Source of the DNA: a virus
Length of the DNA stretch: 30,388 bases
Direction: 5' to 3' (one strand)
IMG/VR virus record: IMGVR_UViG_3300021957_000188
Coordinates: 1 to 30,388 of that record
How positions within the stretch are numbered: position 1 is the stretch's first letter; each line of letters opens with the position of its first letter. Shown here piece by piece: positions 14,443 through 23,430 of this stretch. The notes below the pieces were generated by a model. That model worked only from the letters and a program-made list of their open reading frames with translations. It was not told the origin of the DNA and did no database searches. The position numbers and the translations under genes are program-made.

Positions 14443-17400
14443 CGTAAGAATTGGAGCAGACATAAAGTCATTCCAACAAGGAATGGCAAGTGTTGAGCAG
14501 CGATTCAAGCAGGTTGGTGCGAATCTTCGCAGCGCTGGGCGTCAGTTATCTACCTCTATTACTCTTCCGCTCATTGGCATTGGCGCGGCTGCCGTAAAAG
14601 CCGCCTCTGATGCCGAGGAAATGCAGTCGAAGTTTAACACCGTATTCAAGACGGTGGGCGGCGATGTCACAAAACAACTCGACGCCTTTGCTCGCGCAAC
14701 CGGAAGGAGCCGCTATGAGTTGAGGGGAATGTCGGCGCAACTTGGCGATATTTTTAAGCCGCTTGGATATACAGAACAGCAGGCGGGTGATTTATCGGTA
14801 CAGGTTTCAAAACTCGCCGTTGATCTTGGCTCCTTCAACAATATGCCGATGGACGAGGCGCTTGCTCGTCTACGTGGTACGCTTGTAGGTTCGCACGAGA
14901 ACGCCCTTGCGTTTGGCGTGGTAATTAACGAAGCGTCCCTCAAGCAAGAGTTGATGCGCATGGGCGCAGACAAATTGACGGGCGCACAACTCAACCAGGC
15001 GAAGGTACAGGCACGTCTCAATCTGCTTATGGCAGGTACTACTGATGCACAGGGCGATGCGATCCGCACATCCGATTCCTTTGCAAATCAGTTTATTGCG
15101 CTTAAGAATGCAACCTACGATCTCGGCGTTACGATTGGCGAGTTGCTTCTGCCTCACGCTCGCGAACTGGTGCAGCGGCTGCAAAGCCTCGTCCAATATG
15201 TCACGGACCTTTCGCCCGAAACGCAAAAACTTGCACTAAGATTTGCCTTCCTTGCAGGCGTTATTGGTCCGGCACTTTTTGCCATTGGGGGCATGGCTTC
15301 GGGCTTGTCTGCAATTTTCAGATCAATGACGCTGCTTGTATCTGTGGTTAATCCATACGTGGCAGCGGTGGCGGCTATTGCAGCGATTGCTTTAGTCATT
15401 ATTCGAAACTGGGATGGTGTCAATGCAACTCTTAAAAACACCAAAGACAGTCTTGGAGATGTTGTTGATGCCGTAGGAAGTGGATTCAGCGAGTCTATAA
15501 GCGCAGCATCAGACGCTGCGGGAATGGCACTAAATGGTGAATGGTCGGGTGCGCTTGATTTAATGCTCACAACGACGAAGGAAAAAGCAGCGGCAATCAT
15601 TGGTGAAATTGCCTCAATATATCTTGCTGCTAATGGACAGACAGGCGAAGGGTGGGAGGATACAACAACCGATCCTTTTGGGATTGGGTTTATGACTGCG
15701 CAGGCTACAACAGACCTTGAGACATTTAAGAATGACGCAAAGGCTTATCTCGACACCGACGAGGATTCTGTATCAAAGAGCGCTAAATCCGCAAAGGAAT
15801 CTTTTGAAAGCATCCGGACAGAAGTAGGCAATATTGAGGCTCTAAACCCGTCATTTACTTTAATTGATACTGCCTTAAATGGCACAAAAATATCCGCAAG
15901 CGATCTCAACGGTGCATTCGCAAGTATTCTCACCTCTGTAAATGATGCCGACCTACTTGCTCCTGCCTTTGCTACCATCAAAAGCGCGTTAAGCAGCACT
16001 CAAGTAGATGCTGATGAATTAGAGGCAGCGTTTACGGCTATTAAAACTGCCGTTGGTAATGCAGACCTGTTGGCTCCTGCTTTTGCTACCATTAAGAGCG
16101 CGTTAAGCGGCACTCAAGTAGATGCCGATAAATTAGAAGCTGCATTTACTGCCATCGAAACTGCCGTTGGTGACGCCGACCTGCTTGCTCCTGCCTTTGC
16201 TACCATTAAGAGCGGACTGGGTAGCGCTGAGGTTGACGCGGGTGATCTTAAAGGGGCATTCGATGATATTACTGCCGCTGTCAACAGCACAGATATTCTT
16301 GCTCCTGCTTTTGCTACAATTAAGAGCGCCTTAAGTAGCACCGAAATAGATGCCGATGATTTAGAGGCAGCATTTACTGCCATCGAAACGGCTGTTGGTG
16401 ATGCAGACCTGTTGGCTCCTGCTTTTGCTACAATCAAGAGCGGACTGGGCAATGCAGAGGTTGACGCCGGTGATCTTAAGGGAGCCTTTGATGACATTAT
16501 TAGTGCTGTCAACAGCACAGATATTCTTGCGCCCTCTTTTGCTACTATTCTGAGTGCGCTGCGAGGAGCCGAAGTTGACGCCGATGATCTTGAGGCAGCC
16601 TTTACTGCCATTGAAACGGCGGTGGGCGATGCTGACTTACTCACTCCATCTTTTGCGTTACTCAAAACTGGGCTGTCTGGTGCAGAGTTATCAGCCGGCA
16701 GCGTCAATACTGCCCTCGCAAATATCGCCACAGAAATATCTGGCGTAGAGGGAAAACTACCTGACTTCAGCAACATCGTCAAAGCACTTAGTGGCACAGC
16801 ACCATCTGATGACTCTTTAGTTGTTGCTGCCGGAAGTGCCGTGCTTGGAGTCAAGGGAGTTAAGGACGATATAATTGCGCTCGAAAAGGTTGCCCCAGAC
16901 TTCAGAAGCATTCGCCTTGCTTTGGACGGTGACACCAACAGTATCAAGGACTCTGCTGATGAGGCATCGGATTCGCTTGGCGGCATCTTCAGCCTGATAC
17001 CAACAGAGTTGACGCTGCCGGAAGGCTATCAAGACATAATTGACAGCGTTGTGCCAACTGAGGAAGAGAACCTTAGATGGAGCCAGTTCGTCGTCAAAAT
17101 GAGCGAGTTGAAAACAGACCTCAACAATGCCTCGCATTTTGCCTTCAAGATGTCTGGTAACTTGAGCGATGTTGAGGAAGCGTGGAGACCATTGTTTGGG
17201 ACAGACTCACCACAATGGATGAAGGACTTGACTAAATATGCTACTGATGCAGGCTTGATTGTGAAGGGGCTTGAATCAATGGTAACGCTACTTCAGCCTG
17301 AAACTTGGACGAATGCTTGGAAAGTCCTAACAGATTTGGGCGGTCACCTCGGAAAAATACTTGACTTCCTAATTGACATAGTAGTTAAGATCGGAGAGTG

Positions 17401-17983
17401 GATTCTGGCACAGGCTGGCATTAACATGGGTGGCGGTGCAGCCGGTGTAGCCGGTGTCACAGGCACAGCGGGAGCAGCCGGTGCAGCCGGTGCAGGGGGT
17501 TCGGCAGCGGGAGCAGGTGCAGCAGGAGGCGGCGCAGGTATGTTAGCAGGGATACCAGTTGCCACACAACTCGCTTTGGCTGGGGTGTTTGGATATAGCA
17601 TATATAGGCTTGCCGGTTTTGGAGGAAGCGAGACTCCGTGGGTATCAATGGGGATGACTCGCGACGAGTGGATCTCCCAAGCGATTGCGACAGGTGGCTT
17701 TGGTTTGATTGCAGGAAACCTTATGGGCGGTGTGGATCTGTCTTGGCTATCCGGGACTGCCGGAGGTGGTAGCATGAATGGGGCAGGGACACCATCTTGG
17801 CTGTCAGGGTTGCAGGGATATATGGGTACAGGTGGATCGGCTAATACATCAGGTATTATGGGCGGCATGGGCATGACCACAGGAGGTCAGACCATCAACG
17901 TCAACCTCGACGGTCAGACCATCGCAACCGCCACCATGCCGTACTGGTCACAGGAACTGGAGATTTACGGGACCAACCGCTAA
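14420..17983 (+). CDS. Tail tape measure protein
   Basis: A 1187-residue protein, the largest in the genome, in the expected place after the chaperone. The N-terminus (V-E-Q-R-F-K-Q-V-G-A-N-L-R-S-A-G-R-Q-L-S) and the domain with F-N-T-V-F-K-T-V-G-G-D through L-S-V-Q-V-S-K-L-A are typical of tape measures. Hydrophobic segments lie near residues 275-330 (A-G-V-I-G-P-A-L-F-A-I-G and later A-A-I-A-A-I-A-L-V-I-I) and near 1045-1070. About eight copies of a 38-residue unit occupy residues 474-777. The end is Gly/Ala-rich and finishes with T-I-N-V-N-L-D-G-Q-T-I-A. At roughly 1.5 angstrom per residue the tail would be near 180 nm. It overlaps the T frame and the hub gene. Confidence 0.95.
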   Translation: MATVANLDVRIGADIKSFQQGMASVEQRFKQVGANLRSAGRQLSTSITLPLIGIGAAAVKAASDAEEMQSKFNTVFKTVGGDVTKQLDAFARATGRSRYELRGMSAQLGDIFKPLGYTEQQAGDLSVQVSKLAVDLGSFNNMPMDEALARLRGTLVGSHENALAFGVVINEASLKQELMRMGADKLTGAQLNQAKVQARLNLLMAGTTDAQGDAIRTSDSFANQFIALKNATYDLGVTIGELLLPHARELVQRLQSLVQYVTDLSPETQKLALRFAFLAGVIGPALFAIGGMASGLSAIFRSMTLLVSVVNPYVAAVAAIAAIALVIIRNWDGVNATLKNTKDSLGDVVDAVGSGFSESISAASDAAGMALNGEWSGALDLMLTTTKEKAAAIIGEIASIYLAANGQTGEGWEDTTTDPFGIGFMTAQATTDLETFKNDAKAYLDTDEDSVSKSAKSAKESFESIRTEVGNIEALNPSFTLIDTALNGTKISASDLNGAFASILTSVNDADLLAPAFATIKSALSSTQVDADELEAAFTAIKTAVGNADLLAPAFATIKSALSGTQVDADKLEAAFTAIETAVGDADLLAPAFATIKSGLGSAEVDAGDLKGAFDDITAAVNSTDILAPAFATIKSALSSTEIDADDLEAAFTAIETAVGDADLLAPAFATIKSGLGNAEVDAGDLKGAFDDIISAVNSTDILAPSFATILSALRGAEVDADDLEAAFTAIETAVGDADLLTPSFALLKTGLSGAELSAGSVNTALANIATEISGVEGKLPDFSNIVKALSGTAPSDDSLVVAAGSAVLGVKGVKDDIIALEKVAPDFRSIRLALDGDTNSIKDSADEASDSLGGIFSLIPTELTLPEGYQDIIDSVVPTEEENLRWSQFVVKMSELKTDLNNASHFAFKMSGNLSDVEEAWRPLFGTDSPQWMKDLTKYATDAGLIVKGLESMVTLLQPETWTNAWKVLTDLGGHLGKILDFLIDIVVKIGEWILAQAGINMGGGAAGVAGVTGTAGAAGAAGAGGSAAGAGAAGGGAGMLAGIPVATQLALAGVFGYSIYRLAGFGGSETPWVSMGMTRDEWISQAIATGGFGLIAGNLMGGVDLSWLSGTAGGGSMNGAGTPSWLSGLQGYMGTGGSANTSGIMGGMGMTTGGQTINVNLDGQTIATATMPYWSQELEIYGTNR
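15839..16750 (+). repeat. Tandem 114-bp (38-residue) repeats inside the tape measure gene
   Basis: Units start at 15839, 15953, 16067, 16181, 16295, 16409, 16523 and 16637, each 114 bp. The protein consensus is L-L-A-P-A-F-A-T-I-K-S-A-L then V-D-A-D-D-L-E-A-A-F then A-I-E-T-A-V-G-D-A-D. The first and last copies are more diverged. Units alternate between an E-A-A-F-T-A-I-E and a K-G-A-F-D-D-I type, giving a higher-order period of 228 bp at 16181-16636. Reading frame is kept throughout, so gain or loss of units would lengthen or shorten the tail without breaking the gene. Confidence 0.95.
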
Positions 17984-19494
17984 TGGCGATTGCAATCAAA
18001 AACCAAGCAGGGACGAGCGTCGACTTTGTAAAGGAGTCTTTCCGTTACGAGGACGCGGTTACGCAGCGCGGTACGTTGTCCTTTCAGGAGATAGGCACAA
18101 GCCCGTCATGCACTTGGGGCGAGGATGTCTTTGTATACGATGATGGAGGCTTTCCTCTTGCTCTGGCAGGCGGTGGGAATCTTGAACTTGCGGCAGGTGG
18201 CAATCTTGAATTGTCACAGAGTACCGTGTATTGGGGCGGGACTGTCGAAAGCATTACAGAGGATGATATAACTGTTGGCGAGACCACGACCATACGCTTT
18301 ACCTATCGCTGCATTGACTTCTCTGAGTTTGCCGGTCGGCTCATCATAACTGATGAAACGGCGAACGAAACCGCCGGGGCATGGATAAGATCAACGCTGA
18401 CAGGTCCGCTGGGCTTGGCTGCTTATGGTGTAACAGAGGGCGATATTGATGACGGGGCATACGTTGATTATATGCCGTGGAACTACGTGACGCACGAACT
18501 TGCCTACGATGAATTGGCAGAAATCAGCGGTTTCTTTTGGAATATCGACAAGGACAAGAAACTCAACTTCCGTTCTGTTGATGCTGCCGCTGCTCCATTT
18601 GCAATAACAGGGTCAAGCAGACCCTACAAATCAATACAGTTCTCGACGGTGCGAGGCTCATACCGAAACCAAGTATTTGTTAGGGCAGGAACGACCGTCA
18701 ACACAGACAATACCGTAGAGGTTCAACTGGGGGATGGCAATAAAAGAGCCTTCGTTGTTGGGTCATATATAGGAGAGCCGCCAACGGTTGAAGTAGATAC
18801 TGGCAGCGGATACTCGGCACAAACGGTCGGCGTGGACGGCATCGGAACGATCAGCCAATGGTACTACAACACAGGCGGTAACTTCGTTATCCAAGATCCG
18901 GCAGAGACCGTTCTTTCTGCTACCGATAAAGTCAAGATCACTTACAAGGCGCAATATCCGATCATCGTTTCTGCTACTAATGATGAAGAGGTGGTGTCTC
19001 GTACTGCAATAGAATCGTCATCGTATGCCATCTATCAGTCTGTCGTTGATGCTTTAGATGTTGACAACGCAGATGCTGCTGAACTAAAGGCGCAGTCTAT
19101 TCTCAACCAGTATTCACAGCCACGTATTACCTGCCGATACACAACCGATCAAGTCAACCTCGAAGCCGGACAAGCGCAGTATATAGACCTTCCTGAGCAT
19201 GGTATACAAGCGAACTTCCTAATTGAGAAGATCGGTGCATCTTTACGACATGATGGACAGTTATCTTTTGACGTAACTGCCGCAGCGACACAGACGGTTG
19301 CCGGGTGGTCATTCTGGAAGCAAAAGACCAGACAGGACAGAAAGTTTGTTTCCCGGGACAATGAGGTACTTCGGTTGTTAAATAGCGAGAAGGACAACGC
19401 AACGGCAGCCGATGCCGCAACAGGAACGACCTTCACAGGAGCCTACACAGTCAATGGCACAGACACATACATTGATGGATTCCATGTCGGATAA
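17983..19494 (+). CDS. Tail hub / baseplate protein
   Basis: A 503-residue protein directly after the tape measure (one-base overlap). Its plan matches phage tail-tip hub proteins: an N-terminal beta domain with a short Gly-rich duplication (G-G-N-L-E-L-A then G-G-N-L-E-L-S), a gp27/Tal-like middle with Y-R-C-I-D-F-S-E-F and Y-D-E-L-A-E-I-S-G-F-F-W-N-I-D, a loop with G-D-G-N-K-R-A-F, and a C-terminal domain with I-T-C-R-Y-T-T-D-Q-V-N-L-E-A-G-Q. The last 50 residues after W-S-F-W-K-Q-K-T-R-Q-D-R are helical, then variable. It probably forms the ring on which fibres attach. No peptidase or lysozyme motif is seen. Confidence 0.78.
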   Translation: MAIAIKNQAGTSVDFVKESFRYEDAVTQRGTLSFQEIGTSPSCTWGEDVFVYDDGGFPLALAGGGNLELAAGGNLELSQSTVYWGGTVESITEDDITVGETTTIRFTYRCIDFSEFAGRLIITDETANETAGAWIRSTLTGPLGLAAYGVTEGDIDDGAYVDYMPWNYVTHELAYDELAEISGFFWNIDKDKKLNFRSVDAAAAPFAITGSSRPYKSIQFSTVRGSYRNQVFVRAGTTVNTDNTVEVQLGDGNKRAFVVGSYIGEPPTVEVDTGSGYSAQTVGVDGIGTISQWYYNTGGNFVIQDPAETVLSATDKVKITYKAQYPIIVSATNDEEVVSRTAIESSSYAIYQSVVDALDVDNADAAELKAQSILNQYSQPRITCRYTTDQVNLEAGQAQYIDLPEHGIQANFLIEKIGASLRHDGQLSFDVTAAATQTVAGWSFWKQKTRQDRKFVSRDNEVLRLLNSEKDNATAADAATGTTFTGAYTVNGTDTYIDGFHVG

Positions 19495-19927
19495 CATACG
19501 ACCACACGGACGGGTAACTGTCGAAGTCATTAGCGACGAAGGCACGACCGTATACGAGCAGAACAACGTTGTTACCAATAACGGGGTGGCTCGTATTGCT
19601 GCTGTCTGGGCGCAGGACTCGACAACGTTTCCGTCTCACATTGGCATCGGCACAGATGACACGGCGGCGGCTACGACCGACACGGCGCTCGGCACAGAGG
19701 TAGATCGAAACGCCATCGTCACGGACTTTGCCTCTGGCGCAGTTGCTACCTTTAAGGCGTTCTTCTCTAAAGCAGAAGCCAACGGCAACACTATCGCCGA
19801 GTTGGGAATGTTTGACGCTGCATCTGGTGGGACGATGTTCTGCCGCTCCGTCTTGGCAACCGCTATCGTCAAGGATGCCACCAAGAGCATCAACGTAACA
19901 TGGACAATAACCTTCGCTGACGCATAA
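19484..19927 (+). CDS. Tail-tip / fibre attachment protein
   Basis: A 147-residue protein starting M-S-D-N-I-R-P-H-G-R-V-T-V-E-V. It has the pattern seen in many phage tail-tip genes: a short strand with E-Q-N-N-V-V-T-N-N-G-V, a H-I-G-I-G-T-D-D-T-A-A-A-T-T-D-T-A-L-G-T-E-V segment and a final beta domain ending T-W-T-I-T-F-A-D. The ATG at 19484 overlaps the hub gene by 11 bases; one at 19475 would add three residues. It lies at the head of a run of fibre genes and probably connects hub and fibres. Confidence 0.72.
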   Translation: MSDNIRPHGRVTVEVISDEGTTVYEQNNVVTNNGVARIAAVWAQDSTTFPSHIGIGTDDTAAATTDTALGTEVDRNAIVTDFASGAVATFKAFFSKAEANGNTIAELGMFDAASGGTMFCRSVLATAIVKDATKSINVTWTITFADA

Positions 19928-20682
19928 TGGCTACCACAGTTTTTCCAGAGGCAGGCGATCAGATCACCGAGGCGGCATGGACTTCGGCGAATAAGACCGT
20001 ATCCGTTGCTCCTGAATATCGGGTGAGCGGTTACGCTTTGTCAGCAGGTACTGGTCTCAATGTTGACATCGACCCCGGCACTTGTTTCGTCAACGGATTT
20101 GAGATAGTCTCTGACGGTACGCAAGTGGAGGCGGTGTCTCCTAACTCTACCAATTACGTGTATCTAAATGACGATGGCACGTTCACGGTTAACACGAGCG
20201 CAACGCAGCCTGCCGATTCTCTTTTTCTTGGTACAGCGACAACGGATGCGTCAAGTGTCACAGCGGTATCTCACGAGAAGGACATCGCCAATGATTACAA
20301 CGTAGTAAAAATCAAAACCGCTGACGAAACTGTAACGTCAAGCACAACGCTTCAGGATGACGATTCCCTCGTTTGGACTGCGGGTACAGGTGAAGTCTAC
20401 GAGGTGGTAATCGCGTTGGACATTGTCTCTACTGCCGGTGACTTCAAGTGGGATCTTAAGGGCTTTGATAGTTTCTATACCTACCACGACAACAACGTTA
20501 TCAACTTTGCGGAAACAGGTACACCGGAGAATACCGGCAATAGCAAAATCATTGTCAGGGGCGTACTAACCACAAACGTCACGGGTACGGTTGGGCTTGA
20601 ATGGGCGCAGAACGTAAGCGATGCCTCGAATACTACGGTCAAGGCAGGGTCGTTTTTACACGCAAGGAGGCTGCTTGGCTGA
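19927..20682 (+). CDS. Tail fibre / receptor-binding-type protein
   Basis: A 251-residue beta-rich protein. The N-terminal half (W-T-S-A-N-K-T-V-S-V then Y-A-L-S-A-G-T-G-L-N-V-D-I-D-P-G-T-C-F-V-N-G) resembles an attachment domain used by phage fibres; the second half is a Thr/Val-rich beta sandwich with V-R-G-V-L-T-T-N-V-T-G-T-V. Codon use matches the tail genes. It shares its first residues M-A-T-T-V-F-P with the next gene's M-A-T-T-I-F-P. TAATG overlap upstream and TGATG overlap downstream indicate coupled translation. A specific ligand cannot be inferred. Confidence 0.66.
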   Translation: MATTVFPEAGDQITEAAWTSANKTVSVAPEYRVSGYALSAGTGLNVDIDPGTCFVNGFEIVSDGTQVEAVSPNSTNYVYLNDDGTFTVNTSATQPADSLFLGTATTDASSVTAVSHEKDIANDYNVVKIKTADETVTSSTTLQDDDSLVWTAGTGEVYEVVIALDIVSTAGDFKWDLKGFDSFYTYHDNNVINFAETGTPENTGNSKIIVRGVLTTNVTGTVGLEWAQNVSDASNTTVKAGSFLHARRLLG

Positions 20683-21263
20683 TGGCAACAACGATCTTTC
20701 CGCAAACTGATGATGTCGTGACGAGAACGGCATGGCAATCTCTACACGCCACAATCAACCGTGGTGATTACAAGATTGCCAACTCTGACCACGACACCAA
20801 TCTGCTCAAATATCAGCAGGATATAACAGGCGACACAGCGAGTGGCACTGCTATTGTAACGCATGAAGAACTATCGTTGGATGCCGGTATCATGTACCAC
20901 GTCCGAGGTTGCTTGGTTATGCAAAAAACAGCGGTAGATACCACCGATGATTATATGCAAGCAGGCGTTAAACTGGGCAGCGCAATGAAGGCATATATTG
21001 CCGCCGCTTATAGAACGCAAAGCGATACAACTGCGCTTGATGTGCAGACATTAACGGGCGCAGGTCAGGTCCAGATCGCGCAGTACAGAGGCACAAACAA
21101 CGTTGCTTTTTTTGACCGACCTATTGTCTGGGTCGATATGATTGTAGACGCAGATGAGGATGGCGTAGTATCTTGGTACTACACAAAGGCAACAGACGCA
21201 CACAGCACCTTTTACAGCGCCGATGGTCTTTCATGGTTAAAGGCAACACCTATTAAGGGATAG
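20682..21263 (+). CDS. Tail fibre-like protein, N-terminus related to the preceding gene
   Basis: A 193-residue protein beginning M-A-T-T-I-F-P-Q-T-D-D, clearly similar over its first residues to the gene before it, then diverging to a beta-rich body with H-E-E-L-S-L-D-A-G-I-M-Y-H-V-R-G-C-L-V and V-W-V-D-M-I-V-D-A-D-E-D-G-V-V-S-W-Y-Y. Shared head-piece residues and different bodies suggest two fibre or tip subunits built on one attachment peptide. The start ATG overlaps the previous TGA. An upstream start at 20601 seen in the frame is rejected because it lies inside the previous gene. Confidence 0.64.
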   Translation: MATTIFPQTDDVVTRTAWQSLHATINRGDYKIANSDHDTNLLKYQQDITGDTASGTAIVTHEELSLDAGIMYHVRGCLVMQKTAVDTTDDYMQAGVKLGSAMKAYIAAAYRTQSDTTALDVQTLTGAGQVQIAQYRGTNNVAFFDRPIVWVDMIVDADEDGVVSWYYTKATDAHSTFYSADGLSWLKATPIKG

Positions 21264-21266
21264 ACA

Positions 21267-21995
21267 ATGGCAACAGTACACGACTTAACAGAAAACACCG
21301 CGCCTGCCGGGACTGATCGGTTGTACGTGACCGATGGCGTAAACGATGAGGGCGTCCAGATTGCCAACCTTCTTAAAGGTAGTGGCGCAGAAGTGCCTGC
21401 GTCTAAGATTACGGGTACAATAGCGGCATCTGCCCTGCCCGTTATAACGCATGAAAAGGGCGGGCTTGAAGCGGACGTTTCTGCATATAGCGGGTTGGTA
21501 AAAATAAGCGGCGGCGCAACGTCAGCAGTAACTGCTCCTACTGGTGATATTGTTGGAACGAGCGACACGCAGACGCTGACAAACAAGACCATTGATACGT
21601 CAGCAAATACGCTTACTTTTGCGGCAGAGGCTAATCTGCAAGACAACCTGCTGACTCGTCCACTCGTCAAGGACTACGCGATGGAGGTGTATGCACACGG
21701 TAGTATCACCACAGCCACGACCATTGATCTTGAAAACGGCAACGTTCACACGGCAACGATTGGCGGCAACCTGACGCTGACGTTCTCAAATCCTATTGCA
21801 TCGGGTGACGCTACCAGTTTTGTTCTTGAGTTGACTAACGGAGGCGCATATACGCTAACCTTTCCTGCTGCCGTAGATTGGGAAGGCGGGACCGCTCCAA
21901 CGCTTACAGCCGCAGGCGTGGACATCCTCGTGTTTTACACTCGCGATGGCGGTACTACGTGGCACGGTATTGTCTCATCCCTAGACAGCAAGTAA
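21267..21995 (+). CDS. Tail fibre protein
   Basis: A 242-residue fibre-type protein. It starts M-A-T-V-H-D-L-T-E-N-T-A-P-A-G-T-D-R-L-Y-V and contains the recurrent fibre motif S-D-T-Q-T-L-T-N-K-T-I-D, found in many siphophage side fibres. The C-terminal domain (G-N-L-T-L-T-F-S-N-P-I-A, Y-T-L-T-F-P-A-A-V-D-W-E-G-G and F-Y-T-R-D-G-G-T-T-W-H-G) is a common beta fold of phage tail spikes and fibres. It follows the previous stop by three bases and precedes the beta-propeller-like gene by one base. Confidence 0.78.
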   Translation: MATVHDLTENTAPAGTDRLYVTDGVNDEGVQIANLLKGSGAEVPASKITGTIAASALPVITHEKGGLEADVSAYSGLVKISGGATSAVTAPTGDIVGTSDTQTLTNKTIDTSANTLTFAAEANLQDNLLTRPLVKDYAMEVYAHGSITTATTIDLENGNVHTATIGGNLTLTFSNPIASGDATSFVLELTNGGAYTLTFPAAVDWEGGTAPTLTAAGVDILVFYTRDGGTTWHGIVSSLDSK

Positions 21996-21996
21996 A

Positions 21997-22833
21997 ATGT
22001 TTACACCCGAGATGATGAGTATGCGGCGAGCGACGGCGGCAGCCTCTTACACTAGGACCGACCTTGACGTCACTGCGCTCACGACGGATTCCATACAAGA
22101 CCCGGGGCTAGGAGTGAGCAACCCCCGAGGTGGGGCAGTAACAATAGATGGGTCCAAGTTCCTGTGGACCGTAGAGGCTGAGGACCGTGCAAGGATCTGG
22201 GATCTGGCTACCGCCAACGACATGACAGACGTTAGTGGGGTGCAGGACGAGACTACCGTCAACTGGCAGACTGCGCTTGGCGCGTCGGCAAATCAGGAAG
22301 ACCCCTCTGGGTTGATGATACTGGCTGACATGAAGACGTTCTACCTGTTCTCCAGAAAGGGCGACAACGTAACCAAGTTCGTGTATTCCACCGCACTCGA
22401 CTACGACGGGACAACACCGACGTATGACTCGCATGTTGCGGTTGGTGGAGATGGGTTTACCGCGTCGAGCGGGATTTGGGTTCCTGATGATGAGACGGGG
22501 TTCTACATCGCGTACAACGGCAAAATTGGTGAGTACGCCATGAGCACGGCGGGTGACCTGTCGACGGCTACCCTAACAAGGACGCAAAGCATCTCTGGCG
22601 CTTATGGTATTTGGTTTCAGGACGACCTGTCTGTTTGCTGGGTAAACGACGTAAGTAGCAAGCAGATAGAGGAGTATTCGCTCTCCACGCCGGGAAACAT
22701 AAGCACCATGAGCCTTTCAAGTAGTTATACGTATACCTCAACCGGAGCAACGTGCTATGGTCTGTCTGTTACTGCCGACATGCAAGCGCTCGTTTTCGAT
22801 GGGTCAAACGATGAGATTGTGGTAATCAGTTAA
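21997..22833 (+). CDS. Beta-propeller-like fibre-tip protein, candidate receptor-binding protein
   Basis: A 278-residue protein with recurring blade-like motifs of about 45-50 residues: G-S-K-F-L-W-T-V-E, L-A-D-M-K-T-F-Y-L-F, W-V-P-D-D-E-T-G-F-Y-I, W-F-Q-D-D-L-S-V-C-W-V and A-D-M-Q-A-L-V-F-D. Several are followed by I-E-E-Y-S-L-S-T-P-G-N-I-S-T-like segments. This pattern, W..D plus Y.ST.gD.ST, occurs in propeller-type phage fibre tips. Four to five blades are visible, fewer than the usual six or seven, so trimers or partial propellers are possible. Being the last fibre-class gene it is the leading candidate for host binding. Confidence 0.62.
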   Translation: MFTPEMMSMRRATAAASYTRTDLDVTALTTDSIQDPGLGVSNPRGGAVTIDGSKFLWTVEAEDRARIWDLATANDMTDVSGVQDETTVNWQTALGASANQEDPSGLMILADMKTFYLFSRKGDNVTKFVYSTALDYDGTTPTYDSHVAVGGDGFTASSGIWVPDDETGFYIAYNGKIGEYAMSTAGDLSTATLTRTQSISGAYGIWFQDDLSVCWVNDVSSKQIEEYSLSTPGNISTMSLSSSYTYTSTGATCYGLSVTADMQALVFDGSNDEIVVIS

Positions 22834-22857
22834 ACACAAAATCTGCCTTTTTAAACC

Positions 22858-23418
22858 ATGAGTGTATTCGTAGTAGAAAAACAAGATGGTACCATTGAGT
22901 ACCCGCTGGCGGCAATAAACATTCGCAGGATGTTTCCAAACGTATCCTTCCCGAAGGCTATGGGTTCGTATAGCAACCCTGCCCTCGGCATCTACCTGCT
23001 GCAAAGAACTGATCCACCGAAAAGCAAGTGGTCGCATGACAATGTCGTTGTGGACCCCGTAAAGGTTGCGGATCATTACGTGCAACAATGGGGAGCGGCA
23101 ACACCTAAGCCGCAGGCTGATATCGATTACCTATATGAGCAGATTTTCTTACAGGTCAAGCAACACGCCCATGAAAAGATAGAAGCCGTATATCCAGATT
23201 GGAAGCAGCGCAATATGACCATGCGCGTCCTGACCTTGCAGAACGTCAGCCCATTGACCGATGACGAGCAAGCAGAACTGGCAAGTATCTCGGTTGCATG
23301 GGATTGGATCGAAGCGGTACGGACCGCATCCGATCAGGTAGAAGCAGACCTTTTGGCGATGGGGATCGCGGCGGCGATGGAGTACGATATAAGCACCTCC
23401 GCTCATTGGAATCAATAA
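22858..23418 (+). CDS. Tail-associated protein with fibre-assembly-like features
   Basis: A 186-residue protein in the position of small tail-fibre assembly or adhesin-linked proteins. The C-terminal half (P-D-W-K-Q-R-N-M-T-M-R, L-T-D-D-E-Q-A-E-L and W-D-W-I-E-A-V-R-T-A-S-D-Q-V-E) matches the style of phage tail proteins with a helical domain after a fibre, in which W-K-Q-R-N-x is conserved. The N-terminal part (I-E-Y-P-L-A-A-I-N-I-R-R-M-F-P-N-V-S-F-P) is globular. No Shine-Dalgarno is visible before ATG 22858, only an A/T-rich leader. I infer a chaperone-like or structural role. Confidence 0.6.
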   Translation: MSVFVVEKQDGTIEYPLAAINIRRMFPNVSFPKAMGSYSNPALGIYLLQRTDPPKSKWSHDNVVVDPVKVADHYVQQWGAATPKPQADIDYLYEQIFLQVKQHAHEKIEAVYPDWKQRNMTMRVLTLQNVSPLTDDEQAELASISVAWDWIEAVRTASDQVEADLLAMGIAAAMEYDISTSAHWNQ

Positions 23419-23430
23419 CCCACCGACACC

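Noticed and set aside
16114-16986. Long minus-strand open frame of 290 codons inside the tape measure
   Set aside because: It is the antisense shadow of the repetitive tape measure; it has no promoter or leader and Ser/Ala-rich low-complexity composition.
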